Positions 1 through 7,840 of a DNA stretch of 18,867 bases are shown here, piece after piece; positions within the stretch are counted from its first letter, which is position 1; each line of letters opens with the position of its first letter. The notes below the pieces were generated by a model, which made no database searches, was not told the DNA's origin, and worked only from the letters and a program-made list of their open reading frames with translations. The position numbers and the translations under genes were made by a program. The stretch spans positions 1-18,867 of the forward strand of contig JBFELO010000092.1 of assembly GCA_041552055.1 (NCBI GenBank). The letters are read 5' to 3'. Source of the DNA: JBFELO01 sp041552055. GTDB lineage: Bacteria; Acidobacteriota; Thermoanaerobaculia; Thermoanaerobaculales; Sulfomarinibacteraceae.

Positions 1-277
1 GACTCCGGTAGTGCCTTGGAAGAGCCCTCGGCCCACAGCTGAGAGCCGGCAGTCCGTGTGCCAGATGGGAGCGCCCACCCTTGTCGGACCCCACCATGCA
101 CCGGTCGACTCGTGCCTCGACCATCAGAGTGCGAATAGAAGCGAGACGGGCCGATCATCCAGATCGCTGCCGATACACGCAAGGAGGCATGCCAACGACT
201 GATCCCTACTTGACGACGCCGGCCTACTCATAGAAGGTACAATAATGCAATAACATGAGTGGGGGTATCGACAGGCC
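1..277. other. no supported gene at the left edge
   Basis: I see no convincing gene here. The open frames on both strands are short (63 codons or fewer in the first 230 bases), lack clear ribosome sites and resemble no family I know. No tRNA or rRNA signature was seen. The last 40 bases carry the left inverted repeat of the transposase unit (237-253). This could be the end region of a gene or spacer that begins outside the window. Confidence 0.5.
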
Positions 278-1300
278 TTGCCGAGAGCCAACCGCGTCTT
301 CATCTCTGGAGGCATCTACCACGTTTATGCACGGATCGCGAGGGGCGAGCCCGTCTTTGCTGAGGATGCAGAGGCGGGAGCGTTTGTCGACGTTGTCAGA
401 GCCGCAAAGGAGCGAGACGGTTTCAGAGTTTTCGCTTGGGCGGTCCTGTCTAACCACTACCACATGGCGATACGTACCGGATGCGTACCCCTGTGGCGGA
501 CCATGGCGTCGATCCAGGGGCGATGCAGCAAGGGATTCAACCGACGTCATGGAGTGTTGGGGCCGCTTTGGCAGGGCCGCTATCGAGCCAGGTTGGTCGA
601 GGACGAGATCTACCTTCAGCAGCTCGTCGCCTATGTCCATCTCAACCCGGTGAAGGCAGGGCTGGTGGAGGATCCGGCACATTACCGCTGGAGCGGGCAC
701 GGCGAACTGCTCGGGCGGCGGCGGGTGCCGCTGCTGGATGCAGACGAAACTCTATCGATTTACGGTGAGAGCCGCCGAGAGGCTCGGAGGATCTACGCGC
801 GCACCCTCCGTGGCGAGGGTGACAGGAAGTGGCTCGGCGAGGACCCGGGCAAGCTGCCGTGGTGGCGAGGTCCCCGTGAGCAAGACGATCGTATCGAGCC
901 GTCACATCACGGTCCGTTCGTTGACTATCTCGGGCGCAGCACAGAGCCCGTCCCTCCAACGGTAACGGCGGAGTCATTTCTCGAAACGGCGAGCCAGGTG
1001 CTTGGAGTGGAGCTGACCGAGCTGGCCGGCCGGGGGAAGAGCCGCGACCTCGCCGAGTTGCGCGGCTTGATCGCGCTTCTCGGCGTCGAGCGTTTTGGGC
1101 AGAAGATCAACAGGCTCGCAGCCATTCTGGGAAAACACCCAGGAAGCCTGAGCTATGCAGCCAAGCGGTTTGCCCAGCGACGATGTGACGACGTTGAGGC
1201 GCGTCGATTATTCGATCGGATCGATACCGATCTTCGGAATCGAGTCGACGAGTAGGCGCAGGAGATGAAGGCGCGACAATAAATTATTGCATTGTTGTAC
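237..1300. mobile_element. RAYT transposase unit bounded by 17-bp inverted repeats
   Basis: The bases at 237-253 (gtacaataatgcaataa) are the reverse complement of 1284-1300 (ttattgcattgttgtac) at 16 of 17 positions. The pair closely frames the transposase gene: it ends 24 bases before the start codon and begins 28 bases after the stop. The right arm also sits in its own small palindrome (caataa-a-ttattg, 1277-1289). Both arms are AT-rich, unlike the GC-rich surroundings. RAYT genes are known to be flanked by inverted REP-type palindromes, so these may be substrate sites or element ends. I see no obvious target-site duplication, and whether the unit moves as a whole is unknown. Confidence 0.6.
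278..1255 (+). CDS. REP-associated tyrosine (RAYT, Y1/HUH) transposase with DnaA-like C-terminal domain
   Basis: This is a 325-residue single-strand DNA transposase of the IS200-like Y1 family, RAYT branch. The N-terminal half carries the HUH metal motif (HYH, residues 60-62, in SNHYHMAI) and the helix with the probable nucleophile Tyr119 in AYVHLNPVKAGL, followed by the family-typical HYRWSG segment near residue 135. From about residue 230 to 320 there is a separate helical region, including LRGLIALLGVERFG and LGKHPGSLSYAAKR, that resembles the DNA-binding C-terminal domain of DnaA, an addition seen in some RAYT proteins. The start chosen is TTG at 278, because MPRANRVF is the usual N-terminus of the family; upstream ATGs are out of frame. 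The frame is intact, so the enzyme may be active. Such proteins are often single-copy and domesticated. The family call is firm; the C-terminal domain match is judged by eye. Confidence 0.9.
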   Translation: MPRANRVFISGGIYHVYARIARGEPVFAEDAEAGAFVDVVRAAKERDGFRVFAWAVLSNHYHMAIRTGCVPLWRTMASIQGRCSKGFNRRHGVLGPLWQGRYRARLVEDEIYLQQLVAYVHLNPVKAGLVEDPAHYRWSGHGELLGRRRVPLLDADETLSIYGESRREARRIYARTLRGEGDRKWLGEDPGKLPWWRGPREQDDRIEPSHHGPFVDYLGRSTEPVPPTVTAESFLETASQVLGVELTELAGRGKSRDLAELRGLIALLGVERFGQKINRLAAILGKHPGSLSYAAKRFAQRRCDDVEARRLFDRIDTDLRNRVDE

Positions 1301-1491
1301 GTGGCACCAGGCGCAAATGTTGACAGCGTCGAGCTGGGTATCGGCCCAGTAGAAGCTGTGCCCCAGTCGGACGAACGCGCCTCCTTCAGACCGACCAGAA
1401 ACACTTTGTAGTTTCCTGTTCACCCGAGAACAGCAGCCCCGACATCGGGTTTCATGTGGGTTTGCCCAGGGTTTTTTGACGATCCATATCA

Positions 1492-1517
1492 AGTGCCCCG
1501 GCAATGACCGGGGCACT
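1492..1517 (-). terminator. hairpin downstream of the PhoX-like gene
   Basis: A perfect 10-bp stem (agtgccccgg / ccggggcact) with a 6-base loop lies 22 bases past the stop codon of the minus-strand gene at 1539. There is no clear T tract on the minus-strand exit side, so it is either a weak intrinsic terminator or a 3'-end stabilising hairpin. Confidence 0.55.
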
Positions 1518-1538
1518 CAAAATGGAACGATCGGCTGC

Positions 1539-3044
1539 TCAGGATCCGGGGATGAACATCCGCATCAGCTGGCCGGACTCCCTCTTTAGCAGAATGGGCC
1601 CAACCTGCTCCTGGTCCACGAAGGCCCCGTGACCCTGGACGTCGAGGATCCAGGTACCAGGGCCGAACCACTCTGAGGCATCCACGATGCCGCTCGACTC
1701 CCCATCCGGGTCGTTGACGGTGGCCACGACGCTCCACGTCCCGGTCCCGAAGTCGTGACGCCAGATCTTCGCTTCGTCGGCGTCTTCCTGGACCATCAAG
1801 CTGTTGACGCTGGTGTCCATGTTGTCCGGGTTTCGCATCGAAACGAACTCTGGGGCCGACTCGTCGTCAGCGTCAGCCAACACCGAGAAGCTGTCCACCT
1901 TGCGGGGGTTGGCCCTGTTGAACACCATTCTGAAGATCCTGCCGTTGTCGGCGGAACCCACGGTGCCGGAGGGACCGCGCCGCATGCGCCCGGTCGCCGG
2001 ATCGGGAATGACCCTGGTCCTGCCGGTGTCGGCAATGTAGACGGTCCGCGGGTCGTTCTTGTCGTAGGCCAGATCCTCGAGTCGGATGAACTGGAACACA
2101 TTGTTGTCGTTCGACCATATCTCCAGCGCGTCCTGCGGCGCATCGGCGGTCTGGCCCTTGGCGATGTCCTTCGGCACGCGGATGAACTTGCCTTGCCAGT
2201 CATCCCCGGGCTGCAGGTCGAGATAGTCATTGGCTCCGTTGAGGGGGTCGGTTGGATCGACCGGGCCCTCATCGGTCCGGGTCACCTGGAAGGCCCACAG
2301 GCTTCCCTTGTCCTGCCAGATGTCGGATTCGTGGTTCGCCAGGTACAGGTAGAGCTGCGCCGACGGCGCGTTGAACGTGTCGTCGGTCGTGAGCAGGGCG
2401 TGCTGGTTCCAGCCGCCGGGGACCACCACCGTGTTCTCATGGTTCAAGCGGCCCATGCCCTCGATCTGGACGAAACTCCCACTCTCCACGTCCAGCGCTA
2501 CCGCATAGCCGGCCTGGCGATCCGGGGCAAGGGCTGGATCAGCGCCATACGGTGCCCCAGGAACCACAGGTACGACATCGTTGGCCTCTTCGCCGGTAAA
2601 GAACGTGAACCTGGAGAACCCTTCCGCCGGACCCGCCATCGAGGCGGAACAGAACCGGAGGAAGCCGGCCTCCGGGGGCAGGGCCACACTGGCGTCCAGC
2701 ACGGCGGCCGTGTCCCGGTCGAGTGTCAGCCTCGAGACCGACGCATCCTGGAAATCGGCGGTGCCGAAGAACGGTACGCGAGTCTGCTCGTGAGCCACAT
2801 AGACGTCCACGGTGCCATCATCGGGTCCCGGCGCCAATCCGATGCCGTCCGGGAGTCCCTCGAAGAGGAAATCGCCAAAACTCTCTCCACTGTCGATGAT
2901 CGGCGTCACCGCCGAACCCACGGGAACTCCGGGGTCCAACGTGATAGCGGCCGGCCCAACCGCCAATGCCGGCGCCGGAAGCAAGCCTACTGCCGGGACG
3001 AATGCCAAGAGGAGAGCCCAGACATTATTCGAGCCTTGAGTCAT
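1539..3044 (-). CDS. secreted DUF839/PhoX-like beta-propeller protein
   Basis: This is a 501-residue exported protein. The N-terminus is a signal peptide with hydrophobic residues about 8-28 ending LPAPALA. The rest reads as blade-like beta repeats: NHENTVVVPGG (about 201-211), LYLYLANHESD (231-241), then NNVFQFIRLEDLAYD (314-328) followed by DPRTVYIADTGR. These phrases match the DUF839 family, which includes PhoX-type calcium/iron phosphatases. Substrate and catalytic activity cannot be read from the sequence. The start is supported by GGAGG seven bases upstream of ATG 3044. The gene stands alone, divergent from the sulfatase gene, with a hairpin behind it. Together the two suggest extracytoplasmic ester scavenging, which is inference. 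A non-enzymatic propeller is the alternative. Confidence 0.65.
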   Translation of the reverse strand: MTQGSNNVWALLLAFVPAVGLLPAPALAVGPAAITLDPGVPVGSAVTPIIDSGESFGDFLFEGLPDGIGLAPGPDDGTVDVYVAHEQTRVPFFGTADFQDASVSRLTLDRDTAAVLDASVALPPEAGFLRFCSASMAGPAEGFSRFTFFTGEEANDVVPVVPGAPYGADPALAPDRQAGYAVALDVESGSFVQIEGMGRLNHENTVVVPGGWNQHALLTTDDTFNAPSAQLYLYLANHESDIWQDKGSLWAFQVTRTDEGPVDPTDPLNGANDYLDLQPGDDWQGKFIRVPKDIAKGQTADAPQDALEIWSNDNNVFQFIRLEDLAYDKNDPRTVYIADTGRTRVIPDPATGRMRRGPSGTVGSADNGRIFRMVFNRANPRKVDSFSVLADADDESAPEFVSMRNPDNMDTSVNSLMVQEDADEAKIWRHDFGTGTWSVVATVNDPDGESSGIVDASEWFGPGTWILDVQGHGAFVDQEQVGPILLKRESGQLMRMFIPGS

Positions 3045-3544
3045 GACGTAACCTCCATCTTAAAAAGTTAATAGGAATCATTGTTTTTATATTCCCTCGC
3101 CCGTGAAGACGCCCCGTGGGCCCATACCGATGCTAGGACAGTGTCGAGCGCGCGGGCCAGGCCCCTCGATACCGCGCAGCGGTGCACTCTCTAAGGGCCG
3201 TGGAGGGTAGTTTCTTGACACCCTGGAGACACCCTGACCGGGGGTAGAACCATGCTTCATTCGAATACGCTCGCCGGGCCTGCGACCCCCTCGGCTCGGG
3301 CCACGGGTCGATTCTGGGGGTGGGGACGAATCCCGTCGGGCGTACCGTTCCCTTCCCACCCTTCCACGCACCAGGAACACGGAACAAGGCTCAAGGTGCA
3401 ACGTGCGCCACCCGTGGAGGGTCGCTCTGTCGGTCGTCTCGACACCTTCGACGACAAGTTCTGGGCGGAATGAGGGTGAGACGATCCCGGGTAGTGTGGT
3501 GCGGGTCGATGGACATCGAACACATCATCGGAGTAGGTATCCCA
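3045..3544. other. 500-bp divergent spacer between PhoX-like and sulfatase genes
   Basis: No gene is supported. The first 50 bases are AT-rich (3061-3095) and probably carry the promoter of the minus-strand gene, although I could not pick a convincing -35/-10 pair. At 3217-3237 the 9-mer gacaccctg occurs twice, 12 bases apart. Bases 3329-3407 hold one copy of the intergenic repeat that recurs beyond the sulfatase gene. The open frame running in from 3320 to the sulfatase is in frame by chance: it translates the repeat, and the signal peptide only begins at 3545. Confidence 0.55.
3329..3407 (+). repeat. intergenic repeat, copy 1 (left of the sulfatase)
   Basis: aatcccgtcgggcgtacc at 3329-3346 matches 17 of 18 bases at 5095-5112. 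After a pyrimidine-rich stretch (ttcccacccttccacgcacc against cacccgcccaccctgccggg), the segment around ggaacaaggctcaaggtgca (3381-3400) matches gaacaaggtgcaaggagcga (5141-5160) with small changes. Both copies are in the same orientation. It looks like a dispersed intergenic repeat family rather than a coding sequence. Confidence 0.6.
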
Positions 3545-4972
3545 GTGAAATTCCTCAAGATTGCTCTACTCGTATTCTCCATCCTGTCCAGCCGGTCCGT
3601 CGCCTTCGCCGCCAACAAGCCGAATGTCGTCTACATCCTGGTCGACAACTGGGGCTGGGGCGACATCAGCATCCAAGGCAGCACCGTTCAAAAGCCGCGG
3701 ATCGACAGCTTCGCCTCCGAAGGCATGCGCGTCACCAACTTCAACGTCCAGAACCAGTGCACGCCGACTCGGTCCGCCATTCACACCGGGCGCCTGCCGA
3801 TCCGCTCGGGCACCCAGAAGGTGGCGGCCCCGGGCGAGTCCGACGGCCTCTCGCCATGGGAGTACACCATCGCCGAACTGCTGTCCGACGCCGGCTACGC
3901 CACGGCTCTTTACGGCAAATGGCACATGGGATCCAAGGTGGGCCGCCTGCCCTCGGACCAGTGCTACGACGAATGGTTCGGTATCAACGAAGGCTCGAAC
4001 GCCGCCGCCTGCACCAGCACATCGCAGTTCGACCCCACCGTCGTCGAGATTCCCCTTCTCTGGCGGGGCAAAAAGGGTCAGCCATCCACAAAAACGGAGA
4101 TCTACGACAAGGAAGCCAAGCGGTCGCCCGATAGTGAGTCCACGAAGAGGGCGATCGCCTTCATCGAGAAGAACGCCTCCGTTGGCAAGCCATTCTTCGC
4201 CTATGTCGGTCTCACCCATTTCCACCCGCCCTGGGGTGTGCACGACGATTTCGAGAACGCCTCCGGGGCAGGCATCTACGCCGACACCAAGCTCGAGGTC
4301 GACCACAACGTCGGGCAGATCCTCGACACCATCCGTTCGGCCGGCATCGAGAACGACACGATTGTCATCTTGACGGGCGACAACGGCGCCGCCAACTATT
4401 CCTCTCCCGGTATCGTCACCGGTGAGGTCGGCGGCCCGAATGGCCCCTGGCGCGGCGGTCTGAGCACCGCTTACGAGGGTGGCATGCGCACCCCGGCCAT
4501 GATTCGCTGGCCGAACAAGATCGCCGCCGGCGTCGTCACCGACGAGATCATTGCTGACCTCGATTGGTACCTGACCATCGCCCACTTCATCGGCGAGGAG
4601 CACCGTATTCCAACCGATCGACCCATGGACGGCATCGACCAGAGCTACTTCGTACTCGGCCGGCAGGACAAGTCGAACCGAGGGTACGTGGTCACTTACG
4701 TAGGAGACACGGTGTTCGCCGTGAAATGGCGAAACATGAAAGTGCACTTCGCTACGGCCGAGGGTACCCACTCGATCGTGCAGCGCTGCACCTTTCCCCA
4801 GGTGTTCGACATCAAGGAGGATCCCAAGGAGAGCTTCGAGCTGTGGGGCAATGAAGGCTATGCCCACGCCCGGGTGATGGGTCCGGTGACGAGGATCCTC
4901 GCCGACCTGGCCGCGAGCATGGCTGAGTACCCGAACATCGAACCAGGGCAGGACTTCGAAGGCTACAACTGA
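3545..4972 (+). CDS. secreted arylsulfatase (type I, formylglycine-dependent)
   Basis: This is a 475-residue sulfatase of the alkaline phosphatase superfamily that hydrolyses sulfate esters outside the cytoplasm. It has a signal peptide (1-22, ending SVAFA), the metal segment ILVDNWGWGD (31-40), and the sulfatase signature CTPTR (72-76), whose Cys72 is the residue oxidised to formylglycine. It also has GKWHMG (124-129) with the conserved Lys and His, THFHPP (224-229), and TGDNGA (277-282) with the second metal pair. The usual first DD metal pair is D-N here, a variant seen in some arylsulfatases. I chose GTG 3545 because the signal peptide begins there and GGAG lies 11 bases upstream; ATG 3509 is the alternative. 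No formylglycine-generating enzyme is in the window, so maturation depends on one elsewhere. The natural substrate cannot be told. Confidence 0.92.
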   Translation: MKFLKIALLVFSILSSRSVAFAANKPNVVYILVDNWGWGDISIQGSTVQKPRIDSFASEGMRVTNFNVQNQCTPTRSAIHTGRLPIRSGTQKVAAPGESDGLSPWEYTIAELLSDAGYATALYGKWHMGSKVGRLPSDQCYDEWFGINEGSNAAACTSTSQFDPTVVEIPLLWRGKKGQPSTKTEIYDKEAKRSPDSESTKRAIAFIEKNASVGKPFFAYVGLTHFHPPWGVHDDFENASGAGIYADTKLEVDHNVGQILDTIRSAGIENDTIVILTGDNGAANYSSPGIVTGEVGGPNGPWRGGLSTAYEGGMRTPAMIRWPNKIAAGVVTDEIIADLDWYLTIAHFIGEEHRIPTDRPMDGIDQSYFVLGRQDKSNRGYVVTYVGDTVFAVKWRNMKVHFATAEGTHSIVQRCTFPQVFDIKEDPKESFELWGNEGYAHARVMGPVTRILADLAASMAEYPNIEPGQDFEGYN

Positions 4973-5028
4973 CGATTGCGTGCAGCCGCCGACACATGCG
5001 GATCTGAAGGTCGTGGTTACCGAGGGCC

Positions 5029-5063
5029 GGACTTGTCACGGCGAAGTCCGACCTGTCACGGCG
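5029..5063 (+). repeat. short hairpin and direct repeat downstream of the sulfatase
   Basis: ggactt (5029-5034) pairs perfectly with aagtcc (5044-5049) around a 9-base loop, and gacttgtcacggcg (5030-5043) recurs at 5050-5063 with one change, a 20-base period. It lies 57 bases after the sulfatase stop. It may serve as a 3'-end structure or be part of a dispersed intergenic repeat family. There is no T tract, so it is not called a terminator. Confidence 0.4.
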
Positions 5064-5094
5064 TGGCCGAAGGCGGAGCCGGAAGGCCGTCAGC

Positions 5095-5160
5095 AATCCC
5101 GCCGGGCGTACCAGCACCCGCCCACCCTGCCGGGTACAAGGAACAAGGTGCAAGGAGCGA
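5095..5160 (+). repeat. intergenic repeat, copy 2 (right of the sulfatase)
   Basis: This is the partner of the copy at 3329-3407, in the same orientation, between the sulfatase stop and the convergent porin gene. The two copies bracket the sulfatase gene and define a unit of about 1.77 kb. Confidence 0.6.
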
Positions 5161-5205
5161 AATGCACGGCTGGCAGGAAGGCAGCGGAGCACCGGCTCAA
5201 GGTGG

Positions 5206-6441
5206 TCAGAATCCCCAGCGCGTCCAGATCCAGAACTTGTCGGTGTCGACCGACCACTCGTCCGCGTCGTATACGGCGAACTTGAAGGCGAACTGCTGCT
5301 TCCACGGAGAGGTATAGGCGACCGATCCGTCGAACTCGGCGCCCCAGGAACCACCGCCGTTGTCGGCGGAGAAGTCGTGATAAGCGGCGTTCAACTTCCA
5401 TTTCCCGACAGTTGCGCCCGCGGACACGAAGGCGTCGCGGAGCCCGTTCGCCGGCGTGTCGAGAAAGCGGTCGGCCCAGCCGTTGAACTTGTGCAGGGTG
5501 GCGAGCGGGGTGCTGAAGCTGCCCTCGCCCGCAGCGCCGCCGAGCACCTCGTAGCCGGCGCCGAATTCTACCCTGCCGACCTTGAGCCCGAGGTCGGCTC
5601 GGCCGTAGTCGGCCTCGACCGATCCCGGGTTGTTGCCGGTGTCGCTCTGCGTGGCGAGCGCGAGGCGATAGGTGAGGGCGGTGCTGTCCGATAGCCTGGC
5701 CTTGCCGGCGAACGACGCGCCGATCGTGCTGGTCGACAGGTTCCGCCGCGCCTCCTGGTCGTACTCGATCGACAGCAGGTAGGCGTGGAGCGTGCCGATG
5801 TTGCCGAGGGTGAAGGTGCCGTCGAGGTGGCTGGTGGACATCGGTCGCGACTCGCCGGTGATGGCGCGCTGGTTGCCGATGTAGGTGTAGCCCAGCGAGA
5901 CGTTGTTAAAGCCGTTGAAGTGGATCACGGCGCCGTCAAAGCTCTGGTGGTTCTGGCGCCAGCCGACGTTGCCGATGAACCGTGCGTTGTCGACGATGAT
6001 CTCCTGCCGACCGCCGCGAATCGGCAGTCCGTCGAGCGGCTTCCAGTCGAGGTAGGCCTGGTTGATTTCGGTGATCGGCGCGTCGGCGATGACCGGCCTG
6101 TAGCCGACGCCGTTCCCCAACGACCCGTAGCCGCCGTTGTTATGCTCGTCACCAAGCCCGATGTCGCGCACATCCTCGAACTCGAGGAAGGCGGACAGCC
6201 GCTGCCACCACAGGGTGCGGTAGCCCAGTGTGGTGCGAAGGGTGGAGGCGCGACCACGGTCATCGAACCTCGCCTCGTCGACTTCTTCGTATCGGTAGTG
6301 CAGGTTGAGTGAGATCTTGCCCTTGGTGACGGCCTCGCCGAGGGACACCCGTTCCTCCTGGGCTGATGTCGGAGTGGGCGCGGCCACCACAGCGGCGATG
6401 ACCATGAGGAGTATCGTGTGACGCGTCAGGTTGGTGGACAT
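5206..6441 (-). CDS. outer-membrane beta-barrel porin (alginate-export/AlgE-like)
   Basis: This is a 411-residue outer-membrane channel. The signal peptide spans about residues 1-27 (ending PTPTSA-Q). The mature part is a run of alternating amphipathic strands, such as ISLNLHYRYEEVD and LRTTLGYRTLWW, and ends in WTRWGF, the aromatic C-terminus needed for assembly of barrels by the Bam machinery. The early pattern (RYE, LGYRT, AFLEFEDVRDIG) resembles the alginate-export family (PF13372), although alginate need not be the substrate. It starts 12 bases after the octaheme cytochrome gene. Its ribosome site (AAGGAG) touches that gene's TAA stop, so the two are translationally coupled. The pairing suggests the channel passes the cytochrome's substrate or product, or tethers it at the outer membrane. 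That role is inference. Confidence 0.8.
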   Translation of the reverse strand: MSTNLTRHTILLMVIAAVVAAPTPTSAQEERVSLGEAVTKGKISLNLHYRYEEVDEARFDDRGRASTLRTTLGYRTLWWQRLSAFLEFEDVRDIGLGDEHNNGGYGSLGNGVGYRPVIADAPITEINQAYLDWKPLDGLPIRGGRQEIIVDNARFIGNVGWRQNHQSFDGAVIHFNGFNNVSLGYTYIGNQRAITGESRPMSTSHLDGTFTLGNIGTLHAYLLSIEYDQEARRNLSTSTIGASFAGKARLSDSTALTYRLALATQSDTGNNPGSVEADYGRADLGLKVGRVEFGAGYEVLGGAAGEGSFSTPLATLHKFNGWADRFLDTPANGLRDAFVSAGATVGKWKLNAAYHDFSADNGGGSWGAEFDGSVAYTSPWKQQFAFKFAVYDADEWSVDTDKFWIWTRWGF

Positions 6442-6453
6442 TTCAGCAGCTCC

Positions 6454-7782
6454 TTAACCCTCTTCCCTGAAAAACTTCTGATAGATCTCCTGCATGTCAC
6501 CCGTGCGGATCTGCTGCTTCAGGTTATCGGTCTGTTCGCGCACCCAGCGATGCATGGGATCGCTCGAGAGGATCGTGTCGACAAACGCGTCGACCTCGGG
6601 GTCGCCGAGCTCGCGGGCCTCGGGCAGCAGCTTGAAGTAGAGGTGCTGTGCGATGTCGGAGAAACCGTGACGCCAGGCGTAGTCGGGCCCCATCATTGCG
6701 GCGCCGTGGCGGGCGCGACGGCCCTCGTGGTGCCGTAGCTCCCAGTAGACCCACTCGATTCTGTTGGAAAAGCTGGCCGGGTTCTCGAGCAGCTTGCGCT
6801 CACGGACAAGCTTCATCAGGTCGGTGGCCGGGATCGCAAACTTCTCGTTGTACAGGCGCACCGAGGCGTCGAACTGGTAGAGGTGCCCGTCGGTGAAAAT
6901 CGGGGTGTGGCAGGCGTTGCAGACGTTCTCCGTTTTGGTGCGCTTGGCCTGCCAGTTGTCGTTGTGCTTCGATACGGGTGGTCGCAGGGTCCAGGCGATC
7001 CGTCGGCCGACGTCGTGGGTGGTCTTCTGTCTCGATGTCGCCGACACGTGGCAGGTGGCGCAGGTGGGCGCCGCCGAGTACTCGACACCGACGACCCACG
7101 AGTCTGAGTCGAGGTTCATCCGGTCGTCGTTCGTGAAGTAGGTGTTGCCGTGCTTCGACTCCTCGCAGACCTCTTTCTGCGGGTGGTCGGGGCCGAGGTG
7201 GCACTTGGAGCACGCCTCGGGCTGTCGTGCCTGCGCCTTGGAGAAGGAGTGACGGGTGTGACATGCGTTGCACGAGCCGAGCGATCCGTCTGGGTTGATG
7301 CGACCGATCCCCGAGTTCGGCCAGCTGCGACGGGCGAGCTTGTTGGGGCTCTCATCGTCGATCATGACCTTGGCGCCGTGAAAGCTCTCGCAGCCGAGCA
7401 CTGCCACCGGATCGCCAGCCGCGACGTGTGCCAGATAGGCGTCGGCCGAGTCGAGGATCTGGCCGGCCGTGGCGTGGTACGAGCTGCCGACCTCTTCGGC
7501 GGCGCGAGCGTGGCAACGGCCGCAGTCCCTGGGCGTGACGAGGGTCGCGATGAGCGCATCGGAGTGTTCAAATGCATCCACGTCTCCGGGCTCCCCCTGG
7601 TGGCAGCTCAGGCAGGTGACGTCGTGAGCGGCGTGCTCGGATGTAGCCCACTGCCTGTACAGCCCGCGCGAGGCTTCCTTGTGGCAGGTCATGCAGGCAC
7701 CCGCCACCTTCGGATCCTCGGCAGCCCCCACCACCACGGCAAGGGCGACGAACAGCGACGCAGCCGTGCCTGCGTATCGCAT
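6454..7782 (-). CDS. octaheme cytochrome c, hydroxylamine oxidoreductase (HAO)-like, with degenerate heme-4 motif
   Basis: This is a 442-residue periplasmic multiheme cytochrome with a signal peptide (about 1-21). Eight heme sites lie at residues 30 (CMTCH), 57 (CLSCH), 87 (CGRCH), 131 (CESFH), 171 (CNACH), 191 (CSKCH), 241 (CATCH) and 288 (CNACH). Spacing and segments such as THDVGRRIAWTLRPPVS (255-271) and MGPDYAWRHG (364-373) match the HAO family. The fourth site, which in HAO binds the catalytic P460 heme, has Phe134 in place of the second Cys (codon TTT). The protein is shorter than nitrifier HAO (over 500 residues). The reaction may be hydroxylamine oxidation or, as in HAO-like proteins of non-nitrifiers, reduction of nitrogen oxides; the sequence does not decide. 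The start at 7782 is supported by GGAGGAG and the signal peptide. It is first in an operon with the porin and has an FNR-like site upstream. Confidence 0.88.
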   Translation of the reverse strand: MRYAGTAASLFVALAVVVGAAEDPKVAGACMTCHKEASRGLYRQWATSEHAAHDVTCLSCHQGEPGDVDAFEHSDALIATLVTPRDCGRCHARAAEEVGSSYHATAGQILDSADAYLAHVAAGDPVAVLGCESFHGAKVMIDDESPNKLARRSWPNSGIGRINPDGSLGSCNACHTRHSFSKAQARQPEACSKCHLGPDHPQKEVCEESKHGNTYFTNDDRMNLDSDSWVVGVEYSAAPTCATCHVSATSRQKTTHDVGRRIAWTLRPPVSKHNDNWQAKRTKTENVCNACHTPIFTDGHLYQFDASVRLYNEKFAIPATDLMKLVRERKLLENPASFSNRIEWVYWELRHHEGRRARHGAAMMGPDYAWRHGFSDIAQHLYFKLLPEARELGDPEVDAFVDTILSSDPMHRWVREQTDNLKQQIRTGDMQEIYQKFFREEG

Positions 7783-7840
7783 CTCAGCTCCTCCAAAGGT
7801 GTTGATGGTCGCCATCTTATATCCAGAACCGGTCTCAGCC

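Noticed and set aside
1475..1493. TTGA...TCAA dyad upstream of the terminator hairpin
   Set aside because: The half-sites are nine bases apart rather than six and lie downstream of the only nearby gene, so a regulator site is unlikely.
1755..3071. 438-codon plus-strand open frame opposite the PhoX-like gene
   Set aside because: It is the antisense shadow of a clear secreted protein; its translation is low-complexity, Arg/His/Val-rich, with no family features or ribosome site.
3320..3544. N-terminal extension of the sulfatase open frame
   Set aside because: These 75 codons translate an intergenic repeat, and the signal peptide with its ribosome site begins at 3545.
3566..4867. 433-codon minus-strand open frame opposite the sulfatase
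   Set aside because: It is the complement of a gene with intact sulfatase motifs; long antisense frames are expected at this GC content.
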